Source of the DNA: Dehalococcoidia bacterium
GTDB taxonomy: Bacteria > Chloroflexota > Dehalococcoidia > Lucifugimonadales > UBA3495
DNA: 39,758 nucleotides
Reading direction: 5' to 3'
NCBI GenBank assembly: GCA_021295965.1
Contig: JAGWBI010000023.1
Span: 33,692-73,449 of the forward strand
Part shown: positions 1-7,313 of the stretch, piece by piece
How positions within the stretch are numbered: position 1 is the stretch's first letter
Layout: every line of letters begins with the position of its first letter
Translations under genes and position numbers: made by a program
Notes under the pieces: model-generated
Told to the model about the DNA's origin: nothing
Databases searched by the model: none
What the model saw: the letters and a program-made list of their open reading frames with translations, nothing else

Positions 1-1
1 A

Positions 2-1627
2 ATGCCCGTTGACGCCATCAGCCTGGAAGTCTTCAAGAATATGTTCATCTCCGTTTCCGAGGAGATGGGCGTGGCTTTGCAGCGCACCAGTTATTCCACC
101 AACATGAAGGAGCGGCAGGATTTTTCCTGCGCCCTGTTCAACCCGGGAGCCGAGATGGTGGCCCAGGCCGCCCACCAGCCGGTGCACCTGGGAGCCATGC
201 CCGCTTCGGTGCAGGCGGCTTTGCAGACCTTCCCCGACGGGTTGCAGGAAGGCGACATCATCATCCTCAACGACCCCTACCTGGGCGGTTCGCACCTGCC
301 CGACATTACCCTGGTCGCGCCGGCCTATACACGATCTTTGACCAACCACGAGGGCGGCGAGCGGAAACTGATTGGCTACGTCAGCAACCGGGGGCACCAC
401 TCGGACGTGGGCGGCATGGCTCCCGGCTCCATGCCCCTGTCCACCGAGTTGTACCAGGAAGGCCTGATCATCCCGCCCCTGAAACTCTCCGACGGCGGCC
501 GCATCAATAACGAAGTCATCGCGCTCATCTGCCGCAACTCCCGCACCCCCGACGACCGACAGGGCGACCTGTCCGCGCAGATCGCGTCCATCCGCGTGGG
601 TGAAAAGCGTCTCAGCGAAATCGCGGAGCGCTATGGCTTGGGCGAAACCCACGAGCATATGGACGCGCTGCTGGACTACTCCGAGCGGCTGACCCGGCGA
701 CGCATCACCGAGCTGCCCGACGGGGTATATCGCGTCACTGACTACATGGACGACGACGGGTTGACCGAAGAGCCGGTTCCCATCAGCGTTACCGTGACCG
801 TGGCCGGAGACAGGATGACCATTGATTTCACCGGCACCGCGGACCATCGCCCCGGCTGTATCAACGCCCCCCGCGCCGTCACCGTATCGGCCAGCCTCTA
901 CGTCGTCCGCTGCGTCGTCGGCGACGAAGCGCCGGCCAACCAGGGTTGCCTGCGCCCGGTGGAGGTGATTACGCCGCGAGGAAGTCTGGTGGACCCGTTG
1001 CCCCAGCGCGGCGTGGCCGGCGGCAACGTGGAAACCTCACAACGCATCACCGACGTGCTGCTGGCCGCCATGAGCCAGGCCATGCCGGACCGGATCCCGG
1101 CGTCGTCCCAGGGCACCATGAACAACATGATCATCGGCGGCCACGACATTTCCCGGGACAAGCCCTACGTCTATTACGAAACCATCGGCGGCGGCATGGG
1201 CGCACGGCCCGACAAGGACGGCGTATCCGGCATCCATACGCACATGACCAACACCATGAACACTCCGGTGGAGGCGCTGGAGTTTGCTTTCCCTCTGCGA
1301 TTGAGGCGGTATGCCCTGCGCCGCGGCTCCGGCGGCGACGGCCTCCATCGCGGCGGTGACGGGCTGATCCGCGACGTTGAGTTTCTCAGTCCCGCCCGCG
1401 TGACCGTGCTGTCGGAGCGACGCCGCTACGCCCCGCCCGGCTACCATGGCGGTCACCACGGCGAACGCGGCGAGAACGTCCTGTTGAAGGGCGGCTACGA
1501 GGAAATCCACTTGGCCGGCAAGGAAACTCTGGACGTGGAGGCCGGCGACATCCTGAGCATCCGCACTCCGGGAGGCGGAGGCTGGGGCGCCCCGGCGGAT
1601 CATGATGGACACGGCCACCATCACTGA
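2..1627 (+). CDS. hyuB: Hydantoinase B / oxoprolinase family protein (HyuB-like)
   Basis: This is the B subunit of an N-methylhydantoinase/5-oxoprolinase-type enzyme, which with an HyuA ATPase subunit opens cyclic amides such as hydantoins at the cost of ATP. The 541 residues match the usual family length. The family signatures are visible: LQRTSYSTNMKERQDFSCAL (residues 26-45), MVAQAAHQPVHLG (52-64) and the NDPYLGGSHLPD block near residue 90. The N-terminus DAISLEVFKNMF is where family members normally start, so the ATG at base 2 is probably the real start, although its ribosome site lies outside the window. HyuA is expected upstream but is not visible. The C-terminus ends in a short His-rich tail (DHDGHGHHH). 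The 3' end overlaps the next gene by 26 bases. The family call is firm; the substrate cannot be read from sequence. Confidence 0.92.
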   Translation: MPVDAISLEVFKNMFISVSEEMGVALQRTSYSTNMKERQDFSCALFNPGAEMVAQAAHQPVHLGAMPASVQAALQTFPDGLQEGDIIILNDPYLGGSHLPDITLVAPAYTRSLTNHEGGERKLIGYVSNRGHHSDVGGMAPGSMPLSTELYQEGLIIPPLKLSDGGRINNEVIALICRNSRTPDDRQGDLSAQIASIRVGEKRLSEIAERYGLGETHEHMDALLDYSERLTRRRITELPDGVYRVTDYMDDDGLTEEPVPISVTVTVAGDRMTIDFTGTADHRPGCINAPRAVTVSASLYVVRCVVGDEAPANQGCLRPVEVITPRGSLVDPLPQRGVAGGNVETSQRITDVLLAAMSQAMPDRIPASSQGTMNNMIIGGHDISRDKPYVYYETIGGGMGARPDKDGVSGIHTHMTNTMNTPVEALEFAFPLRLRRYALRRGSGGDGLHRGGDGLIRDVEFLSPARVTVLSERRRYAPPGYHGGHHGERGENVLLKGGYEEIHLAGKETLDVEAGDILSIRTPGGGGWGAPADHDGHGHHH

Positions 1628-2339
1628 CACCGAAAAGGCGGCCCGCGACGCCGGCACTGTCGGCGAGGTTCAGGAGCGGGTGGTTGCCTGTCGTGCTTGC
1701 CCCAGGCTGGTCGAGTGGCGGGAGGAAACGGCCCGGGTCAAGCGGCGAATGTACCGTGACGAGGACTACTGGGGTCGTCCCCTGGCCGCATTTGGCGATC
1801 CCAACGCTCGGCTGCTGATCGTCGGCCTCGCCCCCGCCGCCCACGGCGGCAACCGCACCGGCCGGATGTTCACCGGCGACCGCAGCGGCGACTGGCTTTT
1901 CGGCGCTCTGCACCGTGCCGGTTTCGCCAACCAGCCCGAATCAACCCGCCCCGGCGACGGTCTGGAGCTGCGGGGCGCGCTCATCACCGCAGCCGCCCGC
2001 TGTGCTCCGCCGCAGAACAAGCTCACGCCCGGCGAGCTGTCCGCCTGCCGCCCGTATATAACCCGCGAGATCGAGCTGCTGACCGACCTGCGCGCCGTCG
2101 TGGCGTTGGGCCGCATCGCCTTTGACGCTTTCCTCCGTGCCTGGGCCGCCGCCGGTCGCACGCCCCCGGAACGCAAACCGCCCTTCGGCCACGACGTGGC
2201 AACGCCCCTGCCGGATGGCGGCCCGCTCCTCATCGCGTGTTATCATCCTAGCCAGCAGAATACCCAAACCGGAAGGCTTACGGAAACAATGCTGGACGAC
2301 GTGTTCACGCGGGCCAGAGCCGCAGTGCAGCAGCTTTAG
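1602..2339 (+). CDS. Family 5 (UDGb-type) uracil-DNA glycosylase
   Basis: A 245-residue base-excision repair glycosylase that removes uracil and related deaminated bases from DNA. Motif 1 is GLAPAAHGG (residues 75-83), followed by NRTGRMFTGDRSG. Motif 3 is CYHPSQQNTQTGRLT near the C-terminus. Four cysteines fit the 4Fe-4S cluster of this family: C30 and C33 (CRACPRL), C134 and C149. Motif 1 carries Ala-Pro-Ala rather than the catalytic Asp/Asn of families 1 and 4, which is what marks the UDGb group. Translation starts within hyuB at either of two adjacent ATGs (1602 or 1605), so the genes are probably co-transcribed and coupled. The sbcD-like gene starts 26 bases after its stop, so two DNA-repair genes sit side by side. 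Confidence 0.9.
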   Translation: MMDTATITDTEKAARDAGTVGEVQERVVACRACPRLVEWREETARVKRRMYRDEDYWGRPLAAFGDPNARLLIVGLAPAAHGGNRTGRMFTGDRSGDWLFGALHRAGFANQPESTRPGDGLELRGALITAAARCAPPQNKLTPGELSACRPYITREIELLTDLRAVVALGRIAFDAFLRAWAAAGRTPPERKPPFGHDVATPLPDGGPLLIACYHPSQQNTQTGRLTETMLDDVFTRARAAVQQL

Positions 2340-2352
2340 TCCGGCAACCCTG

Positions 2353-2358
2353 TAAAGT
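2353..2358 (+). promoter_or_regulatory. Possible -10 element for leaderless sbcD transcript
   Basis: TAAAGT fits the TANNNT type of -10 box and ends 7 bases before the sbcD ATG. No Shine-Dalgarno sequence lies in between. In bacteria with many leaderless mRNAs, a -10 box at this distance places the transcription start on or beside the ATG. No convincing -35 box was seen, so this is tentative. Confidence 0.3.
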
Positions 2359-2365
2359 TACGGAA

Positions 2366-3622
2366 ATGAGAATCCTGCACTTCTCCGACCTGCACATCGG
2401 CGTCGAAAACTATGGGCGCACCGACCCAAATACCGGGCTTTCCACCCGGCTGGGCGACTTCCTGGACGCGCTGGACGAACTGATCGAGTATGCGTTGGAC
2501 AACGGCGTTGACCTCGTCCTGCTGGCCGGCGACGCCTACAAGGGCCGCGACCCGTCGCAAACCCACCAACGCGAGTTCGCCCGCCGCCTGCTCCGGTTGT
2601 CCAACGCCGGCATCCCGACCTTCTTGTTGCCGGGCAATCACGACCTGCCTGCCGCTGCCAGCCGCGCCCACGCCGTCGAGATATTTTCCACCCTCCAGGT
2701 TCCCAACGTTTACGTCGCCGCTCGCCAGAACTGTTATACGGTTCCGACTCCCGCAGGCCCGGTTCAGGTCCTGGCCGTACCTTGGCCCTCCCGGGGCGCA
2801 ATGCTGGCTCGCGACGAATCCCGCGGCTTGGGCATTGAGGAGATCCGCCAGGAACTGGAACGCCGAATGACCGGGGCCATTGCCCACCAGGCTCAGACGG
2901 TTGACCCCGACCTGCCCGCCATCCTTGCCGGCCATGTGACGGTGAACGGGGCAACCACCGGCACGGAACGCTCAATGATGCTGGGCAACGACCATGTTCT
3001 CAACGTCAGCGCGGTGCAGCAGCCGCAGCTGGAATACGTCGCCCTGGGACATATCCACAAACACCAGGTCCTGCGTACGCCAGGACCGGGCGGGCCGGCG
3101 GTAGCCTATTCGGGCAGCCTGCAGCGGGTCGATTTTTCGGAGGAGGACGACGAAAAGGGCTTCTGCTTGGTGGATATTGACCCCAAAGCGCCCCAGGGCC
3201 AGCGATTGACCGACTTCCGCTTCCAGACCATCGCAGCACGCCCATTCGTCACCGTTGACGCCGCCGTCCCTGATAACGAGCCCAACCCCACCGATTTCGT
3301 GGCTCGCGCCATCGCCCGCCGTCCCATTGCCGGAGCCATCGCCCGGCTGCGGTTAAAGCTCTCCGCCGAGCAATCTTCCCGCGTCCGCGATGCTGACCTG
3401 CGGCCGGCTTTATCATCCGCCCACTACGTCGCCAGCATAACCCGCGACATTACCGACGAAACCCGACGCCGGCCAACCGCCGAGCCTTCTGATCTTCAGC
3501 CCCTGGCCGCCCTGCGTATGTACCTGGAGAGCCGGAGCGTAAGTCCGGAACGCCGGGACATCCTGCTGGAACGCGCCGAGGCTTTGCTCGCCTCGGTTGA
3601 CGCTGGTGCAACATCGCCATGA
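2366..3622 (+). CDS. sbcD: SbcD/Mre11-like DNA repair exonuclease (metallophosphoesterase)
   Basis: The nuclease subunit of an SbcCD-type double-strand-break and hairpin-processing complex. The calcineurin-like metallophosphoesterase motifs are in order: SDLHIG with D8 and H10, AGDAYKG with D56, PGNHD with N91, H92 and D93, then GHVTVNG and GHIHKHQ for the later metal-binding histidines. The remaining ~170 residues correspond to the capping and dimerisation part. At 418 residues the length is normal for SbcD. The partner ATPase SbcC is not the next gene and is not in this window, which is unusual because sbcD and sbcC are normally adjacent. The start has no Shine-Dalgarno. The stop overlaps the following gene by 4 bases (ATGA), indicating coupled translation. 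Confidence 0.9.
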   Translation: MRILHFSDLHIGVENYGRTDPNTGLSTRLGDFLDALDELIEYALDNGVDLVLLAGDAYKGRDPSQTHQREFARRLLRLSNAGIPTFLLPGNHDLPAAASRAHAVEIFSTLQVPNVYVAARQNCYTVPTPAGPVQVLAVPWPSRGAMLARDESRGLGIEEIRQELERRMTGAIAHQAQTVDPDLPAILAGHVTVNGATTGTERSMMLGNDHVLNVSAVQQPQLEYVALGHIHKHQVLRTPGPGGPAVAYSGSLQRVDFSEEDDEKGFCLVDIDPKAPQGQRLTDFRFQTIAARPFVTVDAAVPDNEPNPTDFVARAIARRPIAGAIARLRLKLSAEQSSRVRDADLRPALSSAHYVASITRDITDETRRRPTAEPSDLQPLAALRMYLESRSVSPERRDILLERAEALLASVDAGATSP

Positions 3623-4626
3623 GTCGCCCGGCTTATGACGGCGCCATTGCCGACGTGCCCGGCATCACCGCCGGCCACTGGACGGACGCCGCCGCAGCCA
3701 CCGGATGCACCGTGATCCTGTGTGGCGAAAGCGCAACCGGCGGTGTAGCGGTGCGCGGCGGTTCCCCCGGCACCCACGAGACCGACCTGCTGAACCCCAT
3801 CCGCCGCGTCGACCGCGTCCACGCCATTGTGCTGAGCGGAGGCAGCGCCTTCGGCCTCGCGGCGGCCGGCGGTGTCCAGCAGTGGCTGGAAGAGCGACAC
3901 ATCGGGTTCCAAACTCTGCACGGCTACGTCCCCATCGTGCCGGCGGCTATTCTCTACGACTTGGGAGTTGGCAAATCCGACGTGCGGCCCGATACGGTCT
4001 CCGGCTACGCCGCCTGCGACGCGGCCGCCGGTGGGCCGTTCCCGTCCGGGTCGGTGGGAGCCGGCGCCGGCGCGACGGTGGCCAAGGCCTTCGGCCTGGC
4101 CGGCGCGGTCAAGGGAGGCATCGGTTCGGCCCGCTGCGTTCTGCCGGACGGCGTATCTGTGGGCGCGGCGGTGGCCGTCAACGCCTGGGGCGGCGTCCGT
4201 GATCACCGCGACGGCAGCCTCGTTGCCGGCCCGCGACGCCGGGATGGAACCATGGCCGATCCGGTGGACGTGATGCTGACGGGCGAAACCTCTGCGGAAC
4301 GCCCGCTTGGTAAGGAGCTCGGGCTGGTCAACACCACCATCGGCGTTGTTGCCACTGACGCCGTTCTGGACAAGATGCAGGTCAACTTCGTCGCATCCTC
4401 CGCCCATGACGGCCTCGGTCTGACCATCCACCCCTGCCACACTCCCATCGACGGCGATACGATGTTCTGCGTGGCAACGGGGCAAAACTCCGCTCCGGCA
4501 GACCTGATCACGATAGTCGCGGCTGCAACGCAAGTCACCGCGTTGGCGGTCATCGACGCCGTCCGGTCAGCCACTGGCGTGGACGGCATACCGGCGGTAA
4601 GCGAGCTCAATATTGCTTCCCACTGA
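3619..4626 (+). CDS. P1 family peptidase (DmpA/NylC-type N-terminal nucleophile hydrolase)
   Basis: A 335-residue member of the DmpA-like aminopeptidase/amidohydrolase family. These proteins self-cleave to expose an N-terminal Ser or Thr nucleophile and hydrolyse small peptides or amides. Family blocks include DVPGITAGHWTD near the N-terminus, GGSPGTHETDLL, VLSGGSAFGLAAAGGV, GGIGSA and VGAAVAVNAWG. The likely self-cleavage site is N238-T239 in LVNTTIGVVATDA, matching the Asn-Thr cleavage known for NylC-type enzymes. Length is normal. The ATG overlaps the sbcD stop and the 3' end overlaps or abuts the DUF2520 gene, so it belongs to the same operon. There is no signal peptide, so it should act in the cytoplasm. 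The substrate is unknown. Confidence 0.88.
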   Translation: MSRPAYDGAIADVPGITAGHWTDAAAATGCTVILCGESATGGVAVRGGSPGTHETDLLNPIRRVDRVHAIVLSGGSAFGLAAAGGVQQWLEERHIGFQTLHGYVPIVPAAILYDLGVGKSDVRPDTVSGYAACDAAAGGPFPSGSVGAGAGATVAKAFGLAGAVKGGIGSARCVLPDGVSVGAAVAVNAWGGVRDHRDGSLVAGPRRRDGTMADPVDVMLTGETSAERPLGKELGLVNTTIGVVATDAVLDKMQVNFVASSAHDGLGLTIHPCHTPIDGDTMFCVATGQNSAPADLITIVAAATQVTALAVIDAVRSATGVDGIPAVSELNIASH

Positions 4627-5497
4627 CGACGTGTCCATCGGTTTCGTGGGCGCCGGCACCTTGGGCCGGGGACTGGCGCTGGCCCTGGACGGTGTCGGCC
4701 GCGACGTGGCCGCAGTATCCAGCCGCACCCGTGCCAGCGCGGATTGGCTGGCCGAGCGCATTGACGGTTGCACCGCCTTGGACACCGCCCAGGACGTAGC
4801 CCACGCTTGCGACCTGGTCTTTATCACCACTCCCGACGCCGTCATCGCGGATGTGGCCGCCACAGTCAATTGGCGTCCGGTACAGGGCGTAGTTCACTGC
4901 TGCGGCGCGGCGTCAACGGAGTTACTCACGCCAGCAGCGGACGCCGGCGCCGAGGTAGGGGCGATGCACCCCTTCCAGACCTTCGCGGTTCTGAGTGAGC
5001 CGCCGGAGGCCGCCCGCCGGCTTTCCGGCGTCACTTTCGCCGTTTCTGCCACGGGTTGGCTTGCCGATTACCTGCCCTCCCTCGCCGAGTCGCTGGGCGG
5101 TAGCGCAGTAACCATCCCCGACGAACTGCGCCCTTTGTACCACGCCAGCGCCGTCCTGAGTTGTGGATATGTCGCTACGCTCCTCGACGCCGCCGTGAAC
5201 CTCTGGACAACGATGGGGTTCAGCGCTGAGGACGGCATCCGCGCGGCCATGCCCCTGGCCCGCGCCACCATCGAAGCCATCGCTGCCGCTGGCCCTGCCG
5301 ACGCCGTAACCGGCCCGGCGGTGCGCGGCGACGCCGCAACCATCTCCGCTCACCTCGAAGTCCTGTCCCGGCACGCCGAGAATTTGCTTCCACTCTACCG
5401 GGAACTCACGCTGGCGTCCCTGCCGTTGGCCCGGGGAAAAGGCGTCCCGGAGGCAGATCTGGCCCGATTGAGGCGGACAGCCGGGGGAGCCGGCTGA
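4613..5497 (+). CDS. Rossmann-fold / DUF2520 protein, possible ketopantoate reductase-like
   Basis: The protein starts with a dinucleotide-binding Rossmann motif (IGFVGAGTLGRGLA) and ends with a helical domain of the DUF2520 type: a MHPFQTF block, then LYHASAVLSCGYVATLLDAA, the usual dimeric helical layout of 6-phosphogluconate dehydrogenase-like enzymes. The likely role is an NAD(P)-dependent reductase. Its position 15 bases before panB suggests a role in pantothenate synthesis, for example reduction of ketopantoate, but that is inference from context. Two starts are possible: TTG at 4613, overlapping the previous gene by 14 bases, or GTG at 4631 just before the Rossmann strand. Neither has a clear Shine-Dalgarno. 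The domain call is firm, the reaction is not. Confidence 0.82.
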   Translation: MLPTDDVSIGFVGAGTLGRGLALALDGVGRDVAAVSSRTRASADWLAERIDGCTALDTAQDVAHACDLVFITTPDAVIADVAATVNWRPVQGVVHCCGAASTELLTPAADAGAEVGAMHPFQTFAVLSEPPEAARRLSGVTFAVSATGWLADYLPSLAESLGGSAVTIPDELRPLYHASAVLSCGYVATLLDAAVNLWTTMGFSAEDGIRAAMPLARATIEAIAAAGPADAVTGPAVRGDAATISAHLEVLSRHAENLLPLYRELTLASLPLARGKGVPEADLARLRRTAGGAG

Positions 5498-5503
5498 TAC
5501 AAT
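5498..5503 (+). promoter_or_regulatory. Possible -10 element for near-leaderless panB transcript
   Basis: TACAAT matches a TANNNT -10 box, with 9 bases separating it from the panB ATG. A weak -35-like CGGACA lies 18 bases upstream. No ribosome site precedes panB, so transcription starting at or near the ATG is plausible. This would give panB its own start inside the operon. Evidence is one motif only. Confidence 0.3.
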
Positions 5504-5512
5504 TCTGCTATC

Positions 5513-6346
5513 ATGCCGACCACAATCAGAAAGCTGGCCGAGATGAAGCGGGCCGGGGAGAAGATCCCCATGGTAACCGCTTACGACTACACGGCGGCCC
5601 GCATCGCCGACGCCGCTGGCATCCCCATCATCCTGGTCGGCGATAGCCTGGGCATGGTGGTCCTGGGCTACGATTCGACCATTCCAGTCACGATGGACGA
5701 CATGGTGCGCCATGGCCGCATGGTGAGCCGTGGAGCCTCCGAGGCGCTGGTGGTGGTGGACCTGCCCTTCATGGCCTACCAGGTTGATCCCGCCGAAGCC
5801 CTGCGCAACGCCGGCCGGCTGATGCAGGAAGGCGGCGCCCATACGGTGAAGCTGGAAGGGGGCGTCGCCATCGCCGACACCGTCCGCCGCATCGTTGATG
5901 CCGGCGTGCCCGTTATGGGCCACATCGGCCTGACCCCGCAGTCGGTGAACGCGCTGGGCGGCTACCGGGTTCAGGGACGCACCAGGGCCGCTGCCCGTCG
6001 ATTGCTGGACGACGCATTGGCGTTGCAGGACGCCGGCGCATATTCGGTAGTTCTGGAGTGCGTGCCCAGCCAGTTGGCCCGGCTGATTACCCAGCGGCTC
6101 ACCATCCCAACCATCGGCATCGGCGCCGGCCCGGACTGCGACGGGCAGGTGCAAGTTTTCCACGATATGCTTGGCCTCTTCGCCGACTTCGTGCCCAGGC
6201 ACGCCCGGCAATACGCCAAACTGGCCGAGGACATGGGTAAAGCGTTCCGCCGGTATGCCGACGATGTACGCAGCGGCGCATTCCCGGCAGAGGCGGAAAG
6301 TTTCACGATGAACGAACAGGTGCTGGCCGACCTGCTGGAAAGCTGA
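5513..6346 (+). CDS. panB: 3-methyl-2-oxobutanoate hydroxymethyltransferase
   Basis: The first committed enzyme of pantothenate and coenzyme A synthesis. It transfers a hydroxymethyl group from methylene-tetrahydrofolate to ketoisovalerate, giving ketopantoate. The 277-residue TIM barrel carries the family signatures: MVTAYDYTAARIADAAG near residue 20, the Mg-binding VGDSLGMVVLGYDST, HTVKLEGG, VMGHIGLTPQSVNALGG, LECVP and GIGAGPDCDGQVQVFHDM. It is slightly longer than the usual ~265 residues because of its C-terminal tail. It starts at ATG with no Shine-Dalgarno, 15 bases after the DUF2520 gene. panC and panD are not in the window. The call is firm. Confidence 0.96.
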   Translation: MPTTIRKLAEMKRAGEKIPMVTAYDYTAARIADAAGIPIILVGDSLGMVVLGYDSTIPVTMDDMVRHGRMVSRGASEALVVVDLPFMAYQVDPAEALRNAGRLMQEGGAHTVKLEGGVAIADTVRRIVDAGVPVMGHIGLTPQSVNALGGYRVQGRTRAAARRLLDDALALQDAGAYSVVLECVPSQLARLITQRLTIPTIGIGAGPDCDGQVQVFHDMLGLFADFVPRHARQYAKLAEDMGKAFRRYADDVRSGAFPAEAESFTMNEQVLADLLES

Positions 6347-6347
6347 G

Positions 6348-6797
6348 GTGGCTGCCAGAGTCAGCAATAATCGCAACGACCGCAGGAACGCTTTCGACGT
6401 AATAGTCCGCCATATTGGCTGGTTCCTGACGGTGTTCTACACCCTCTGGGCGTTGTTCACGGGCCTGCTGAGCTACGCCCGCGTGATGACTGCCGAAGAT
6501 CCGCCGCTAGCCTGGACGGAAATTGCTATAATCGCAATCATTGCTGCCGCGGCAACCGTCGGCATCGCGTTCCCGCTCGCGTTCGGAATAGTGGAGGGAG
6601 TAAGAATGGTGCTAGCAGAATTTCGCAAGCGTTTCTACCGGGAAGAGGGTCGGGAAGAGGGCCGGGAGGAGGGCCGGAAAGAGGGCCGGGAGGAAAGGGA
6701 TCGGATTTGGCGGGAGTGGAACCAGCGTCGCCTGCAAGCTGAGCATGACGGCGTGGCTTTCAATGAGCCGACGCCTGATGCTGATGCAAGCGACTAG
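6348..6797 (+). CDS. Small two-TM protein with EGREEG repeat tail and Trp-rich motif
   Basis: A 149-residue protein not recognised as a known family. It starts at GTG one base after the panB stop. The GTG is chosen because it keeps the first membrane segment. There are two hydrophobic segments, at about residues 22-46 and 58-84, so it should sit in the inner membrane with a charged cytoplasmic tail. The tail has a run of about four EEGR-type repeats (residues ~98-116), encoded by a 12-bp DNA tandem repeat. A motif then follows, RIWREWNQRR at 119-128 and ending FNEPTP. The same motif occurs twice in the next gene, so the two are paralogous in their C-terminal part. Function is unknown. Confidence 0.72.
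   Translation: MAARVSNNRNDRRNAFDVIVRHIGWFLTVFYTLWALFTGLLSYARVMTAEDPPLAWTEIAIIAIIAAAATVGIAFPLAFGIVEGVRMVLAEFRKRFYREEGREEGREEGRKEGREERDRIWREWNQRRLQAEHDGVAFNEPTPDADASD
6640..6699 (+). repeat. 12-bp coding tandem repeat, five units
   Basis: Five consecutive 12-bp units of the form GGGAAGAGGGCC. Unit 1 ends in TC, units 3-5 carry one to a few substitutions. They encode the repeated Arg-Glu-Glu-Gly tail of the small membrane protein. Because 12 is a multiple of three, gain or loss of units would keep the frame. Confidence 0.85.
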
Positions 6798-6865
6798 TGG
6801 TAATCGGCAACGGCTTTCCCACCGCGCCGGCTTGACCTGGACAACTTCCGCCGGAGGCAATGCTG

Positions 6866-7273
6866 ATGGTATTGGCGTCGATGATACGGAACCGGGCTCG
6901 TGAGGAGGGGCGTCGAGAGTACCAAGCTGCCTACGAGAAGGGGCGTAGCGCCGGATTGCAAGAGGCTCAGCACGATGCATATAGCGCTGGTCATGCTGAC
7001 GGACGTCGCGTCGGTTGGCAGGAAGGTCGGGATGCTATACATCGCGTTTGGTCCGATTGGAGCGAACGACGTGAGCGCGCTTGGATCAATGCTCTCATTT
7101 TTGACGAGCCGCCCCCTTCTCCCAACTCGGTCAGTCGTTACCAAGCCGGGCTGAAAGACGGCAGCGATAGAATGTTCCGCCTGTGGCAGCATTGGAACGA
7201 ACGACCGTTGCAGGCGGAATGGGACGGAACTGCGTTCGACGAATCTCCCCCATCCCCGTACCCTGTACAGTAG
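6866..7273 (+). CDS. Small protein with two copies of a Trp-rich motif
   Basis: A 135-residue protein with no recognised family. A GGAGG ribosome site at 6853-6857 fits the ATG at 6866 (8-base spacing) better than the in-frame ATG at 6860. A charged helical stretch rich in spaced EGR, KGR and AG steps leads into two copies of the motif found in the preceding gene: RVWSDWSERR with W62 and W65, ending FDEPPPSP, and RLWQHWNERP with W107 and W110, ending FDESPPSP. The copies are 45 residues apart. There is no membrane segment. With the preceding gene it looks like a locally duplicated family. A role as a partner of the membrane protein is possible but unproven. Confidence 0.7.
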   Translation: MVLASMIRNRAREEGRREYQAAYEKGRSAGLQEAQHDAYSAGHADGRRVGWQEGRDAIHRVWSDWSERRERAWINALIFDEPPPSPNSVSRYQAGLKDGSDRMFRLWQHWNERPLQAEWDGTAFDESPPSPYPVQ

Positions 7274-7313
7274 CCTGTCCGGTTGAGGACACTACCGTAA
7301 GGAAGGAATGTAA

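Noticed and set aside
4922-6376. A 484-codon minus-strand open frame
   Set aside because: Opposite DUF2520 and panB; no motif, no ribosome site.
6525-6540. TATAAT box inside the small membrane protein gene
   Set aside because: It has no convincing -35 box and lies within the second membrane segment's codons, where AT-rich hydrophobic codons are expected.
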